From Streptomyces sp. NBC_00483 (lineage in GTDB: Bacteria > Actinomycetota > Actinomycetes > Streptomycetales > Streptomycetaceae), in assembly GCF_036013745.1 (NCBI RefSeq), contig NZ_CP107880.1:4836001-4900000 (forward strand): a DNA stretch of 64,000 nucleotides, written 5' to 3'. Shown here piece after piece: positions 26,469 through 35,081 of this stretch (positions are counted from its first letter, which is position 1; each line of letters opens with the position of its first letter). Both the position numbers and the translations under genes were made by a program. The notes under the pieces were generated by a model. It was not told the origin of the DNA, made no database searches, and saw nothing but the letters and a program-made list of their open reading frames with translations.

Positions 26469-27917
26469 TCAGAGCGGGTTCTGCTCGATCGCGATGCGGT
26501 CCCAGTCCATGTGCCTGCCGAACTTCTTCGGTTCGTCGATGACCACCCCGGCGAACAGGAAGCGCAGCACCGCATTCCGTCGCTCGTCGGTCATCGCCTC
26601 GTCCTCCCAAGCTGCGCGAGCGCCTTCCCCCGTCAGGCCGTCGAGGAGCACCATCGGCCGGACGACGACCTTGCGTTGGGCCTTGGCAATGCGATCAGTG
26701 ATCTCCTTGCGCATCCTGCGGAACTCCGCAGTGGAGAGCTCCTTCGCCGTCCACATCTCGTTCAGTTCGGCGAGCTGCCGCTGGTCGTCCTCCAGCTCCC
26801 TGGCCGCACTCTCGGCGAGATTGCTGCTGGCGAGCCGACCATCCACGCGGAGCTTGCCGAGCAATTCGACGGCGGCGTCAGCGACGAAATCTTCAAGGGT
26901 CTTAGCCGTGATCGACCGAGTGCACTTCATCTCGTCGTTCCGACCGCGGCGGTTGCACTGGTAGACCGGGCCAGTGTTCTTGGCGGTGCCGGACATCAGC
27001 GTTCCGCACCGTCCGCACATCACCAGGCCGCGCAGCAGGTAGTAGCGCTGAGGCGGATTGCTGAGCGACTCCCGGTACACCGCCGAGCGGTACTCACGCC
27101 GCGCCCGCACCTCCGCCCAGACCCCCGCGTCGATGATTGCTGGCCAGGCACCAGGTCCGGCCTCGACACCCTGGTGCATGCGAATGCCTGCGACGTGCCG
27201 GGAATCGAGCAGGCCACGCACCGTTCCCGCGTTCCATACCTTGCCGCTCGCCGTGGGAACGCCCCGGTGGTGCAAGTCTTTCGCGATCGGCGCCGCCCCC
27301 TCGCCCTTCAGGTACCGGTCGAAGACCTCCCGGACGACCTCGGCCTCCTCCTCGACGATCGTCATCCCGTCCTTGGTGTAGCCGAACCGACGTACGCCGC
27401 CCTGCGGCTTCCCTTCTCGCACCCGGTCCTGAAGCGCGTCCTTCAACCTCCGTGAGGTGTCGTCCGAGGAGCGGCAGGCGTGCGCGACTTCGATACGGAG
27501 GATGAAGCGGTCGTCCGGGTCGGAGAGGTCACGCCGGTTGGCCTCACCGTGCAGCGTGATCGCCTGATCGTCGGCGACCTGGAGCAGTTCCTCCAAGTCC
27601 CTTGGCTGGCGCATCAGCCGGTCGGGGTGGTAAGCGACGATGTGCCGGAAACTCCGGCCTCGGGCCTCCTCCAGGAGACGCTCCCAACCGGGCCGCTTGC
27701 GCCTACGACTCCACGCCGAGCGGCTGTTGTCGACGAAGACGTGCGCCGGATCGATGACGAGCCCGCGGCGCTCGGCCACCTCCCGGCAGATGCGCTCCTG
27801 GCGGTCGACACCTGTCTGGTCGTCGTCCTCGGCCGTGGATATCCGGCAGTAGATGGCCGCCGACTCCCCGGCGACCGAGGTGTGGGAGTTTCCCCTGGTG
27901 GGCTTGGTGCGTGGCAT
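26469..27917 (-). CDS. int: Large serine recombinase (integrase) of the element
   Basis: 482 residues. The N-terminal resolvase domain has AIYCRISTAEDDD, with Ser27 the predicted nucleophile. The recombinase domain follows (RFGYTKDGMTIVEEEAEVVR ... GVPTASGKVWNAGTVRGLL), then a zinc ribbon (CGRCGTLMSG ... CNRRGRNDEMKC) and a coiled coil (ARELEDDQRQLAELNEMW). It integrates the element by attP x attB recombination and needs a directionality factor for excision. Its start lies only 8 bp from the truncated aminotransferase frame, as usual for an integrase next to attP. It has no obvious ribosome site. Confidence 0.93.
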   Translation of the reverse strand: MPRTKPTRGNSHTSVAGESAAIYCRISTAEDDDQTGVDRQERICREVAERRGLVIDPAHVFVDNSRSAWSRRRKRPGWERLLEEARGRSFRHIVAYHPDRLMRQPRDLEELLQVADDQAITLHGEANRRDLSDPDDRFILRIEVAHACRSSDDTSRRLKDALQDRVREGKPQGGVRRFGYTKDGMTIVEEEAEVVREVFDRYLKGEGAAPIAKDLHHRGVPTASGKVWNAGTVRGLLDSRHVAGIRMHQGVEAGPGAWPAIIDAGVWAEVRARREYRSAVYRESLSNPPQRYYLLRGLVMCGRCGTLMSGTAKNTGPVYQCNRRGRNDEMKCTRSITAKTLEDFVADAAVELLGKLRVDGRLASSNLAESAARELEDDQRQLAELNEMWTAKELSTAEFRRMRKEITDRIAKAQRKVVVRPMVLLDGLTGEGARAAWEDEAMTDERRNAVLRFLFAGVVIDEPKKFGRHMDWDRIAIEQNPL

Positions 27918-27955
27918 GCAAATAAGTGTATGAACACGGCGTGGCCTGGGTGACG
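27918..27955. other. Attachment junction (attL or attR) of the integrative element
   Basis: Between the integrase start (27917) and the point where aminotransferase sequence becomes normal (about 27941, encoding WVTSTPELV) the DNA switches from element to chromosome. AT-rich AATAAGTGTATGAACA at 27921-27936 belongs to the element; GTGGCCTGGGTGACG onwards is aminotransferase. The exact crossover cannot be fixed because the other junction is outside the window. From memory, actinophage TG1 uses an attB in the same type of gene. Confidence 0.7.
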
Positions 27956-28381
27956 TCCACGCCGGAGCTCGTCACGGCGGTCCGCTCCGCGAAGCAGTTC
28001 CTGACGTACGTCTCCGCGGGCCCCTTCCAGTACGCGGTCGCCGAGGCCCTCGCCCTCCCCGACACGTACTTCTCCGACTTCCGCGCCACCATGACGGCCA
28101 AGCGCGAACTGCTCGCGACCGGCCTGGAAGACGCGGGCTTCACCGTCTTCCGCCCCCAGGGCACCTACTTCATCACCACCGACATCCGCCCCCTCGGCTT
28201 CGACGACGGCTTCGAGTTCTGCCGCGCCCTCCCCGAACGCTGCGGCGTCGTCGCCGTCCCCAACGCCGTCTTCTACGACGACCGCGCCGCGGGAGCCCCC
28301 TTCGTCCGCTTCGCCTTCTGCAAGCAGGACGAGGTCCTGAGCGAGGCGGCGGCGCGGCTCGCCAAGGTGCGTACGCGGTAG
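27926..28381 (+). pseudogene. 5'-truncated PLP-dependent aminotransferase (DapC-like), disrupted by the element
   Basis: About 150 codons of the C-terminal part: TSTPELVTAVRSAKQFLTYV, SAGPFQYAVAEALALPD, RPQGTYFITTDIRP, GVVAVPNAVFYDD, FVRFAFCK. It belongs to the class I aminotransferases annotated as succinyldiaminopimelate or aspartate/kynurenine transaminases. The PLP lysine region (normally KTFSFTGWK just before this point) and the whole 5' half are missing: the frame begins with element DNA (VYEHGVAWV). The 5' half should lie beyond the far end of the element. Unless recombination restores it, the enzyme is lost, which implies redundancy. Confidence 0.9.
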
Positions 28382-28478
28382 GGCGGTTCACGGCGGCCCA
28401 TTGAAGAAGGCCCGCACGACAGGCATAGATGTCCCGTGCTCCGCGCGTCCTTGTGGGCGTCAGAGAACGGGAGGGCCA

Positions 28479-29051
28479 ATGGACCCGCAGGATCAGCTCA
28501 GATTCCGGGACTTCGTCGACGCCAGGTGGGGCACCCTGCTCCGCCTGGCGAACCTGCTCACCGGCGGCGACCGGCACGAGGCCGAAGACCTCGTACAGAC
28601 CGCGCTGATGAAGGCGCTCGGGCGCTGGCGGCACATCGACGACCCCGAGGGGTACGTCCGCAAGGTGATGTACCGGCACCAGGTCAGCCGCTGGCGGCTG
28701 CGCCGACCGCACCGCGAACCGACGTTCGACGCCTCGCGCACCGTATGGCGCGAAGAGGGCACGGCCGACGGCACCGCCGACGCCGACCTGCGGATCACCA
28801 TGGCGGGCGCGCTGGCCCGGCTCACCCCGCGCCAGCGCACGATGCTCGTCCTGCGCTACTTCGAGGACCTGTCCGAGACCGAGGTGGCGGCCGCCCTGGG
28901 CTGCTCGGTCGGCACCGTACGCAGCACCACCCACCGCTCCCTGGCCCGGCTGCGCACGCTCGCCCCGGAACTCGACGCCCGGCGCCCCGCCGCGGCCACC
29001 GATCCCGACCGCCCCGCGAACGGCACCGCGCCGAAGGGAGCCCACGCATGA
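28479..29051 (+). CDS. ECF RNA polymerase sigma factor, SigE-like family
   Basis: 190 residues from ATG 28479, with GGGAGG upstream. Region 2 is RFRDFVDARWGTLLRLANLL then EAEDLVQTALMKALGRW, typical of the Streptomyces SigE-family (SACE-type) ECF factors; region 4 is LTPRQRTMLVLRYFEDLSET and SVGTVRSTTHRSLARLR. It directs RNA polymerase to a small regulon. The next gene overlaps its stop (ATGA), and such partners usually encode the membrane regulator of the sigma factor. Confidence 0.9.
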   Translation: MDPQDQLRFRDFVDARWGTLLRLANLLTGGDRHEAEDLVQTALMKALGRWRHIDDPEGYVRKVMYRHQVSRWRLRRPHREPTFDASRTVWREEGTADGTADADLRITMAGALARLTPRQRTMLVLRYFEDLSETEVAAALGCSVGTVRSTTHRSLARLRTLAPELDARRPAAATDPDRPANGTAPKGAHA

Positions 29052-30421
29052 ACGCCGACCAGCTCGACCACAGGCTCCGGGACGTCCTGCACGCGTGGAC
29101 CCCCGACACCACCGCCGCCCCCACGGACCTCGCCGACCGTCTCGTACGCCGCCGCAGGCGCCGCACCACGCTGCGCGTCACCGGCGCCGCACTCGGCCTC
29201 ACCGCCATCGCCTTCGGCACGGTCCTCGTCACCGGCACGGGCGACGACCGGCCACCGACCCCGACCAACCACGTCAGCCGGGAGGGCAAACTGCGCTGGC
29301 AGACGCCCCTGCCCGGCAAGACCGCGTGGGACGCCTGCGCCACCGGCCCCGGCACCGTGTACTGCAGGAACTCCGGATACGACGGCCTCGGCGTCGACAC
29401 CCGTACCGGAAAGGTCGTGTGGCAGCGCAAGGCCGCGCACCCCGACAACGGCGGCACCCCTTCGGGCTCGATCACCGGCGTCCGCGACGGAATCCTCTAC
29501 TCGTACGCCGACCACGCGCCCGGCACCTCGAACCCCGGCACCGACGTCGTCGCCGTCGACATCGACAGCCGCAAGGTGCTGTGGCGGCACAAGCTGGCCG
29601 ACGACAGCCGCGACGCGGACTCCGCCGTGCTCTTCGACGGCGGCATTCTCGCCAACACCCCGACGTTCAAGAGCGCGGCCGCCCTCGATCCCAGGACCGG
29701 CCGCACCCTGTGGACACACAAGTGGAAGCAGGCCGACTGCACCGCCGCCGCGATCGGCGGCGTCCCGCACCTGATGTGCTCGCCCGACAGTGAGAAGGCG
29801 CCGCAGCGCAGCACCGTCGTCCGCCTCGACCCGGCGACCGGCCGCCCGCACACGGTCGCGACGGTCAAGGGCATGACGAGCTACATCGGCAGGGACGGGG
29901 ACACCGTGCTCCTCGCGGCCCCGGTCGGAAAGCAGAAGTTCATCGGCGAACCCGGCCCCACCGACCTGATCCGCGTCGACACGGGCACCGGGAAGGTGAC
30001 GCGGCACCGCGCCGACGGACCGCGCGGCGGCGTGATCGCGGACGGCGTCATGCTCACGGTCCGCAAGGACGGCACGGCCCTCGCGTGGTCGGCCGCCGAC
30101 GGGAAACAACTGTGGGCGAGCGAGTCGGGCCTCCGGCTCCGCAAGGACCCCAGCGGCCCCGGCATGTACGAACTGGCCTCCGCCGCGGCCGTGAACCTCA
30201 CCGACCAGGTCGCCTACTTCCTCGACCCGACCGGGAACATGGTGGGCCTCGACCTCGACAACGGCGCGGTGCGCTGGCGCGGCAAGGTGAAGCTGCCCGA
30301 GCGGCCGGTGCGGGGCGGCGTCGCCCCCGAGCTGATGACCGAGGGACGCCACGGCCTCATCGGCCAGGTCGACGGCGAACTGTTCCGCATCGACCCGAAG
30401 CCGGCGCGCACAGAGTCGTAG
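29048..30421 (+). CDS. Membrane-anchored PQQ-like beta-propeller protein
   Basis: 457 residues overlapping the sigma gene by 4 nt. Residues 1-38 are cytoplasmic and charged (TDLADRLVRRRRRRT), followed by one membrane helix (VTGAALGLTAIAFGTVLVTG, about 44-63). The external part is a beta-propeller with PQQ/quinoprotein-like repeats (GLGVDTRTGKVVWQRK, VVAVDIDSRKVLWRHK, AALDPRTGRTLWTHK, GLDLDNGAVRWRGK). No enzyme residues are evident. By position and topology it may be a sensor that controls the sigma factor, but no zinc anti-sigma motif is present, so this is inference. Confidence 0.8.
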   Translation: MNADQLDHRLRDVLHAWTPDTTAAPTDLADRLVRRRRRRTTLRVTGAALGLTAIAFGTVLVTGTGDDRPPTPTNHVSREGKLRWQTPLPGKTAWDACATGPGTVYCRNSGYDGLGVDTRTGKVVWQRKAAHPDNGGTPSGSITGVRDGILYSYADHAPGTSNPGTDVVAVDIDSRKVLWRHKLADDSRDADSAVLFDGGILANTPTFKSAAALDPRTGRTLWTHKWKQADCTAAAIGGVPHLMCSPDSEKAPQRSTVVRLDPATGRPHTVATVKGMTSYIGRDGDTVLLAAPVGKQKFIGEPGPTDLIRVDTGTGKVTRHRADGPRGGVIADGVMLTVRKDGTALAWSAADGKQLWASESGLRLRKDPSGPGMYELASAAAVNLTDQVAYFLDPTGNMVGLDLDNGAVRWRGKVKLPERPVRGGVAPELMTEGRHGLIGQVDGELFRIDPKPARTES

Positions 30422-30429
30422 CCACGACA

Positions 30430-30479
30430 AGAGCCCGGCCGGCAGCCGCCCTCATGGGCAGACACACCGGCCGGGCTCT
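30430..30479. terminator. Bidirectional terminator
   Basis: Perfect 13-bp stem, AGAGCCCGGCCGG (30430-30442) with CCGGCCGGGCTCT (30467-30479) and a 24-base loop, between the convergent PQQ-propeller and YbjN genes. Confidence 0.75.
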
Positions 30480-30509
30480 CACGCAAAACTCACGCGGACG
30501 CACTCGGAC

Positions 30510-31049
30510 TCACTGGGAGTCGTCGCCGTCCTCCGGCTTCTCCGCGGAGTCGACGTCGGCCTCCAGGCCGAGCTGCTCCACCAGCCACCGGTCGAACTCG
30601 ATCGCGGCGCGCACCCAGCTGACCGTCGACGACACGAAGTGCTCGAGCGCGACCCCGGTGCCGATCAGCATCTGCGCCTCGCCGATGAGGCGGACGGTGC
30701 CGTCGTCGTGGGTGTGGCTGTAGACCTTCGGCCACAGGGTGCGGCGGTTCCAGTCGTCGATCGACTCGAGCAGCTGCGGCTTGATCTCGATGCCGTGCGG
30801 CCGGTCGTAGAACGTCCGCACCGAGAAGACCTGCTGGTCGTCCTCGCCGCGGAACATGAAGTACGTACGGAACTCCTCCCACGGCGCCGCGAGGTCACCC
30901 TCCTCGTCGGTGACGTACTTGAGCTCCATCTGCTCCAGAAGCTGCTTGACCAGGTCCTGGTCGGGAACGACGGGACCGGCCGGTCCCGCTCCCTCTTGCG
31001 GGTCGGGCTGTCCCCCGAAATTGGGAATCGAGGACGGGTCGATGCTCAC
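30510..31049 (-). CDS. YbjN domain-containing protein
   Basis: 179 residues from GTG 31049, with AAGGGA about 9 nt upstream. It has the type III secretion chaperone-like YbjN fold: LVKQLLEQMELKYVTDEEGD, YFMFRGEDDQQVFSVRTFYD, KVYSHTHDDGTVRLIGEAQM, LEHFVSSTVSWVRAAIEFDR. The C-terminus is acidic. YbjN proteins are regulatory or chaperone-like; their biochemical role is unclear. It stands alone between a bidirectional terminator and clpB's terminator. Confidence 0.85.
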   Translation of the reverse strand: MSIDPSSIPNFGGQPDPQEGAGPAGPVVPDQDLVKQLLEQMELKYVTDEEGDLAAPWEEFRTYFMFRGEDDQQVFSVRTFYDRPHGIEIKPQLLESIDDWNRRTLWPKVYSHTHDDGTVRLIGEAQMLIGTGVALEHFVSSTVSWVRAAIEFDRWLVEQLGLEADVDSAEKPEDGDDSQ

Positions 31050-31109
31050 TTGCTTGGTCCCTTCGTATGGATGCCGCCATCCTCTCCCACCGAGGCCCCC
31101 CAAGGGCAA

Positions 31110-31137
31110 GCCCGCGCCCCTTCGCAGGGGCGCGGGC
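31110..31137. terminator. Terminator downstream of clpB
   Basis: Stem CCCGCGCCCC (31111-31120) and GGGGCGCGGG (31127-31136), with one more G-C pair outside and a six-base loop. It lies 18 bases past the clpB stop, which reads leftward. Confidence 0.75.
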
Positions 31138-31154
31138 GTTTCGCGGCGGGCGGA

Positions 31155-33752
31155 CTACAGCGTCTTCCCCGTCGCCGGCCCCACGGTCAACCCGTCGCCG
31201 AACGCGTCGACGCGGACCGTGTCGCCGTCCTTGACCTCGCCGGAGAGGATCTCCTTGGCGAGGCGGTCGCCGATGGCGGTTTGGATCAGGCGGCGCAGGG
31301 GGCGGGCGCCGTAGGCCGGGTCGTTGCCCTCGTCGGCGAGCCAGGCCAGGGCCTCGTCGGAGACGTCCAGGGTGAGGCGGCGGTCGGCGAGGCGCTTCGC
31401 GAGGCGGTTCAGCTGGAGGCGGGCGATGCGGGAGAGCTCGTCCTTGTCCAGGGCCGAGAAGACCACCAGGTCGTCGAGGCGGTTGAGGAATTCGGGCTTG
31501 AAGGACGCCCGGACGACTTCGAGGACTTGTTGCTTCTTCTCTTCCGCCGAGGTGAGCGGTTCGACCAGGTACTGGCTGCCCAGGTTCGACGTCAGGACGA
31601 GGATCGTGTTGCGGAAGTCGACCGTGTGGCCCTGGCCGTCGGTGAGGCGGCCGTCGTCGAGGACCTGGAGGAGGATGTCGAAGACCTCGGGGTGGGCCTT
31701 CTCGACCTCGTCCAGGAGGACGACGGAGTACGGGCGGCGGCGGACCGCCTCGGTGAGCTGGCCGCCCTCCTCGTAGCCGACGTAGCCGGGCGGGGCGCCG
31801 ACCAGGCGGGCGACGCTGTGCTTCTCGCCGTACTCCGACATGTCGATGCGGATCATGGCCCGCTCGTCGTCGAAGAGGAAGTCGGCGAGGGCCTTGGCGA
31901 GTTCGGTCTTGCCGACGCCCGTCGGGCCGAGGAAGAGGAAGGAGCCGGTGGGGCGGTCGGGGTCGGCGATGCCGGCGCGGGTGCGGCGGACCGCGTCGGA
32001 GACCGCGCGGACCGCTTCGGTCTGGCCGATGAGGCGCTTGCCGAGCTCGTCCTCCATGCGCAGGAGCTTCTGCGTCTCGCCCTCCAGGAGGCGTCCTGCC
32101 GGGATGCCGGTCCAGGAGGCGACGACGTCGGCGATGTCGTCGGGGCCGACCTCGTCCTTGACCATGGTGTCCTTGGAGACTTCCTCCTCGGCCTCGGACG
32201 CTTCCTCCAGGTCGCGTTCGAGCGTCGGGATCTCGCCGTAGAGGAGCTTGCTCGCGGTGTCGAAGTCGCCGTCGCGCTGGGCCCGTTCGGCCTGGCCGCG
32301 CAGTTCGTCGAGCTTCTCCTTCAGTTCACCGACGCGGTTGAGGGACTCCTTCTCCTTCTCCCAGCGTGCGGTGAGTCCGCGCAGCTCCTCCTCCTTGTCG
32401 GCGAGGTCGCGGCGGAGCTTGTCCAGGCGGTCGCGGGAGGCCGGGTCGGTCTCCTTGGCGAGGGCCATCTCCTCCATCTTCAACCGGTCGACCGAGCGCT
32501 GGAGTTCGTCGATCTCCAGGGGCGAGGAGTCGATCTCCATGCGGAGCCGGGAGGCCGCCTCGTCGACGAGGTCGATGGCCTTGTCGGGGAGGAAGCGGGA
32601 GGTGATGTAGCGGTCGGAGAGCGTCGAGGCCGCGACGAGGGCGCTGTCGTTGATCTGGACCTTGTGGTGGGCCTCGTAGCGGCCCTTGAGGCCACGGAGG
32701 ATCGCGATGGAGTCCTCCACGGAGGGCTCCGCCACCAGGACCTGCTGGAAGCGGCGCTCCAGGGCCGGGTCCTTCTCGATGCGTTCGCGGTACTCGTCGA
32801 GCGTGGTCGCGCCGACCATGCGCAGTTCGCCGCGGGCGAGCATCGGCTTGAGCATGTTGCCCGCGTCCATGGCGGAGTCGCCGCCGGCGCCCGCGCCGAC
32901 GACGGTGTGCAGCTCGTCGATGAACGTGATGATCTGGCCGTCGCTCTCCTTGATCTCGGAGAGGACGGTCTTGAGGCGCTCCTCGAACTCGCCGCGGTAC
33001 TTGGCGCCCGCGACCATCGCGCCGAGGTCGAGCGAGACGAGCCGCTTGTCCTTGAGGGACTCCGGTACGTCGCCCTTGATGATGCGCTGGGCGAGGCCTT
33101 CGACGACGGCCGTCTTTCCGACGCCGGGTTCGCCGATGAGCACCGGGTTGTTCTTGGTGCGGCGGGACAGGACCTGGACGACGCGGCGGATCTCCTGGTC
33201 GCGGCCGATGACCGGGTCGAGCTTGCCCTCGCGGGCCGCCGCCGTGAAGTCCGTACCGAACTTCTCCAGCGCCTTGTAGGACCCTTCGGGGTCGGGTGTG
33301 GTCACCCGGCGCCCTCCCCTGCTCTTGGTGAATGCGTCGACCAGCTTCTTCGCGCCGGCCCCGTTCTGTGTCAGTACGTCGGCGGCGGCGCCGCCCTTGG
33401 CCGCGATGCCGATGAGCAGGTGTTCCGTGGAGAGGTAGTCGTCGCCGAGGTCCTTGGCGCGCTCGGACGCGTCGGCGATGACGGCGAGCAGGTCGCGGTT
33501 GGGCTGGGGCGGCGCGACGGTGGATCCCGTCACGCTGGGCAGCGAGGCCAGTACCCGCTCGGCGCCCGCCCGCACCTGCGCCTGGTCGGCGTCGACCGCG
33601 GCGAGGAGGTCGGTGATGTTCTCGTTGTCCTGGCCCTCCAGCAGGGCCAGGAGCAGGTGGGCCGGGGTCAGATCCGGGTGGCCCCCGGACACGGCCCGGC
33701 TGCTTGCCGCGTTGATCGCGTCGCGGCTCCGGTTCGTCAGCTCGGCGTCCAC
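31155..33752 (-). CDS. clpB: ATP-dependent disaggregase ClpB
   Basis: 865 residues from GTG 33752 ([16 protein letters not shown]), with GGAG upstream; ATG 33770 would add 6 residues. A hexameric AAA+ unfoldase that rescues aggregated proteins with DnaK-DnaJ-GrpE. The N-domain is two Clp_N repeats; NBD1 has Walker [10 protein letters not shown] and Walker B FIDELHT; the M-domain coiled coil that distinguishes ClpB from ClpC spans about 410-530 ([19 protein letters not shown]); NBD2 has [14 protein letters not shown] and [17 protein letters not shown] operator lies 60-80 bp upstream, so it should belong to the HspR regulon encoded at 39-43 kb. Confidence 0.97.
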   Translation of the reverse strand: MDAELTNRSRDAINAASSRAVSGGHPDLTPAHLLLALLEGQDNENITDLLAAVDADQAQVRAGAERVLASLPSVTGSTVAPPQPNRDLLAVIADASERAKDLGDDYLSTEHLLIGIAAKGGAAADVLTQNGAGAKKLVDAFTKSRGGRRVTTPDPEGSYKALEKFGTDFTAAAREGKLDPVIGRDQEIRRVVQVLSRRTKNNPVLIGEPGVGKTAVVEGLAQRIIKGDVPESLKDKRLVSLDLGAMVAGAKYRGEFEERLKTVLSEIKESDGQIITFIDELHTVVGAGAGGDSAMDAGNMLKPMLARGELRMVGATTLDEYRERIEKDPALERRFQQVLVAEPSVEDSIAILRGLKGRYEAHHKVQINDSALVAASTLSDRYITSRFLPDKAIDLVDEAASRLRMEIDSSPLEIDELQRSVDRLKMEEMALAKETDPASRDRLDKLRRDLADKEEELRGLTARWEKEKESLNRVGELKEKLDELRGQAERAQRDGDFDTASKLLYGEIPTLERDLEEASEAEEEVSKDTMVKDEVGPDDIADVVASWTGIPAGRLLEGETQKLLRMEDELGKRLIGQTEAVRAVSDAVRRTRAGIADPDRPTGSFLFLGPTGVGKTELAKALADFLFDDERAMIRIDMSEYGEKHSVARLVGAPPGYVGYEEGGQLTEAVRRRPYSVVLLDEVEKAHPEVFDILLQVLDDGRLTDGQGHTVDFRNTILVLTSNLGSQYLVEPLTSAEEKKQQVLEVVRASFKPEFLNRLDDLVVFSALDKDELSRIARLQLNRLAKRLADRRLTLDVSDEALAWLADEGNDPAYGARPLRRLIQTAIGDRLAKEILSGEVKDGDTVRVDAFGDGLTVGPATGKTL

Positions 33753-33811
33753 GTGCCTGCTCTCCTCCATGCGCTAGGGAAACTCACTCTGACTCATCGA
33801 ACGTGCACAAA

Positions 33812-33832
33812 GTTGAGTCTATTCCACTCAAG
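33812..33832. promoter_or_regulatory. HAIR operator (HspR-binding) of clpB
   Basis: GTTGAGT (33812-33818), seven bases, ACTCAAG (33826-33832), matching the HspR inverted repeat CTTGAGT-N7-ACTCAAG in 13 of 14 positions. It lies between clpB (leftward) and the PPOX-class gene (rightward, ATG 33880), so HspR could repress both. Confidence 0.85.
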
Positions 33833-33879
33833 GGCGTCCAGGGAAAGGGCCCGGTCCCCTCTGGGATAGGTTCCCGTTC

Positions 33880-34293
33880 ATGGCCAAGCGCATCGACCTC
33901 GACGCCCCCGGATCCGCCTTCCTCGACTTCTGGCGCGAACGGCACCTGTGCACCCTGACGACGCTGCGCGCGAACGGCACGCCCCATGTGGTCCCGGTCG
34001 GGGTGACGTACGACGCCGAGGCGCGGGTCGCCCGCATCATCACGGGCAAGTCCACAAGGAAGGCCGCCCATGTCGTCGAGGGGTCGGGGTTCGCCGCGGT
34101 GTGCCAGGTCGACGGCCGGTGGTGGGCCACGCTGGAGGGGCGGGCGACGGTGCACACCGACCCGGAGCGCGTCGCGGACGCCGAGCGCCGCTATGCCGAG
34201 CGCTACTCGCGCGCGCCCCGTCCGAACCCGGACCGGGTGGTCATCGAGATAGCGGTGGGCCGGGCCACGGCGAACGTCCCCGACCCCGCGTAG
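33880..34293 (+). CDS. PPOX-class (pyridoxamine 5'-phosphate oxidase-like) flavin/F420-binding protein
   Basis: 137 residues, split-barrel fold: FLDFWRERHLCTLTTLRANG, TPHVVPVGVTYDAEARVARI and GRWWATLEGRATVHTDPE, ending VVIEIAVGRA. Members bind FMN, F420 or heme and reduce or sense small molecules; which cofactor cannot be told. Its start is 48 bp from the clpB HAIR site on the opposite strand. The gene is followed by a very strong terminator. Confidence 0.85.
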   Translation: MAKRIDLDAPGSAFLDFWRERHLCTLTTLRANGTPHVVPVGVTYDAEARVARIITGKSTRKAAHVVEGSGFAAVCQVDGRWWATLEGRATVHTDPERVADAERRYAERYSRAPRPNPDRVVIEIAVGRATANVPDPA

Positions 34294-34326
34294 CCCCCGG
34301 CCGCAATACGCCCCCGTACACAACTA

Positions 34327-34365
34327 CAGCGGCGCCACCGTGTCAGGTTCACGGTGGCGCCGCTG
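34327..34365. terminator. Strong hairpin terminator
   Basis: Perfect 16-bp stem: CAGCGGCGCCACCGTG (34327-34342), loop TCAGGTT, CACGGTGGCGCCGCTG (34350-34365). It separates the PPOX gene from the convergent small Rieske-like gene. Confidence 0.85.
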
Positions 34366-34411
34366 CAGGGGGGGGAAGCACCTGCGCGATTACAACGACG
34401 GGGGCATCGCG

Positions 34412-34756
34412 TCAGGCACTGCGGGGGGTGGCTGTGGAGCGTGGGTGGGACTGCGAGGGCTCGGGTCCTGCCTCGCCGACCAGTTCATGGTCCCGCTGGT
34501 CGAGGTTCACAAAGATCATTCCGTACCGGACGACCGTACGTACCGGCTGTGGGGCGCCGCGCGGTCGGCGCAGGCACCGGTAGGCCCGGATGTCGTCGCC
34601 CTCGCGGACCACGATGATGGGCTCTCCGAACAGGGTGACCATGAGGGAGTCACCGTCGCTCGGAATCGCGGTCACGAGGTCGATGGTGTGCCAACCGGAG
34701 CGGTAGGCGATCGCCATCTCCCGGCGTAACGACCGGTCGTCGGGCGGGGTGATCAT
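34412..34756 (-). CDS. Small Rieske-like protein lacking cluster ligands
   Basis: 114 residues from ATG 34756, overlapping the stop of the secreted-peptide gene (ATGA). The core, WHTIDLVTAIPSDGDSLMVT then LFGEPIIVVREGDDIRAYR, matches the opening of Rieske [2Fe-2S] domains, and RYGMIFVNLD resembles the later ERYGLIWV strand. The place where Rieske proteins have CPHRG reads CLRRPRG, and no second C-x2-H is present, so an iron-sulfur cluster is unlikely. The C-terminal 25 residues are Ser/Pro-rich. Coupled translation with the peptide suggests it helps process, modify or sense it; no function is known to me. Confidence 0.6.
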   Translation of the reverse strand: MITPPDDRSLRREMAIAYRSGWHTIDLVTAIPSDGDSLMVTLFGEPIIVVREGDDIRAYRCLRRPRGAPQPVRTVVRYGMIFVNLDQRDHELVGEAGPEPSQSHPRSTATPRSA

Positions 34757-34953
34757 GCGCCGCCGCCTCCGGTCACGGGAGCGACTCCCCACGCGACGTC
34801 GTCGGCGCCGGCCACGGTTGTGACGCTCTGCGTACCGACCTGATCAGAGCCCCAGGCGACATCGCCAGGCGTGGCGGCACCGGCGGTGCCGAGCGCCAGC
34901 GCAACAGCCGCGACCGCCGCGCCGAGCACTGAGCGAAGCATTCTCTTACTCAT
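34753..34953 (-). CDS. Small secreted peptide precursor with two DVAWG repeats
   Basis: 66 residues, ATG 34953 with AAGGACG upstream. Residues 1-26 are a classic Sec signal peptide (KR at positions 3-4, hydrophobic VLGAAVAAVALALG, AGA cleavage site). The mature part is only about 40 residues, and DVAWG occurs twice (31-35 and 52-56), ending in TGGGGA. There are no cysteines. Immediately divergent lie two LuxR-type regulators, and a small Rieske-like gene overlaps its end. The layout resembles a secreted signalling peptide with its response genes; this is inference. Confidence 0.7.
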   Translation of the reverse strand: MSKRMLRSVLGAAVAAVALALGTAGAATPGDVAWGSDQVGTQSVTTVAGADDVAWGVAPVTGGGGA

Positions 34954-35081
34954 GTCGGCTTCGTCCTTACTTGATGGCTTCTTCTCCCCCGCACCACAGA
35001 CGATGACTCATTCGGGCACATGGAAACCACAGCGGCGATGCATCATGTTCCTGCACGTTCAGGACCCTGGGGGGTGGAGAT

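Noticed and set aside
30639..33869. 1076-codon open frame opposite clpB
   Set aside because: Translation is repetitive Leu/Val/Asp/Gly-rich sequence mirroring ClpB; no start signal or domain.
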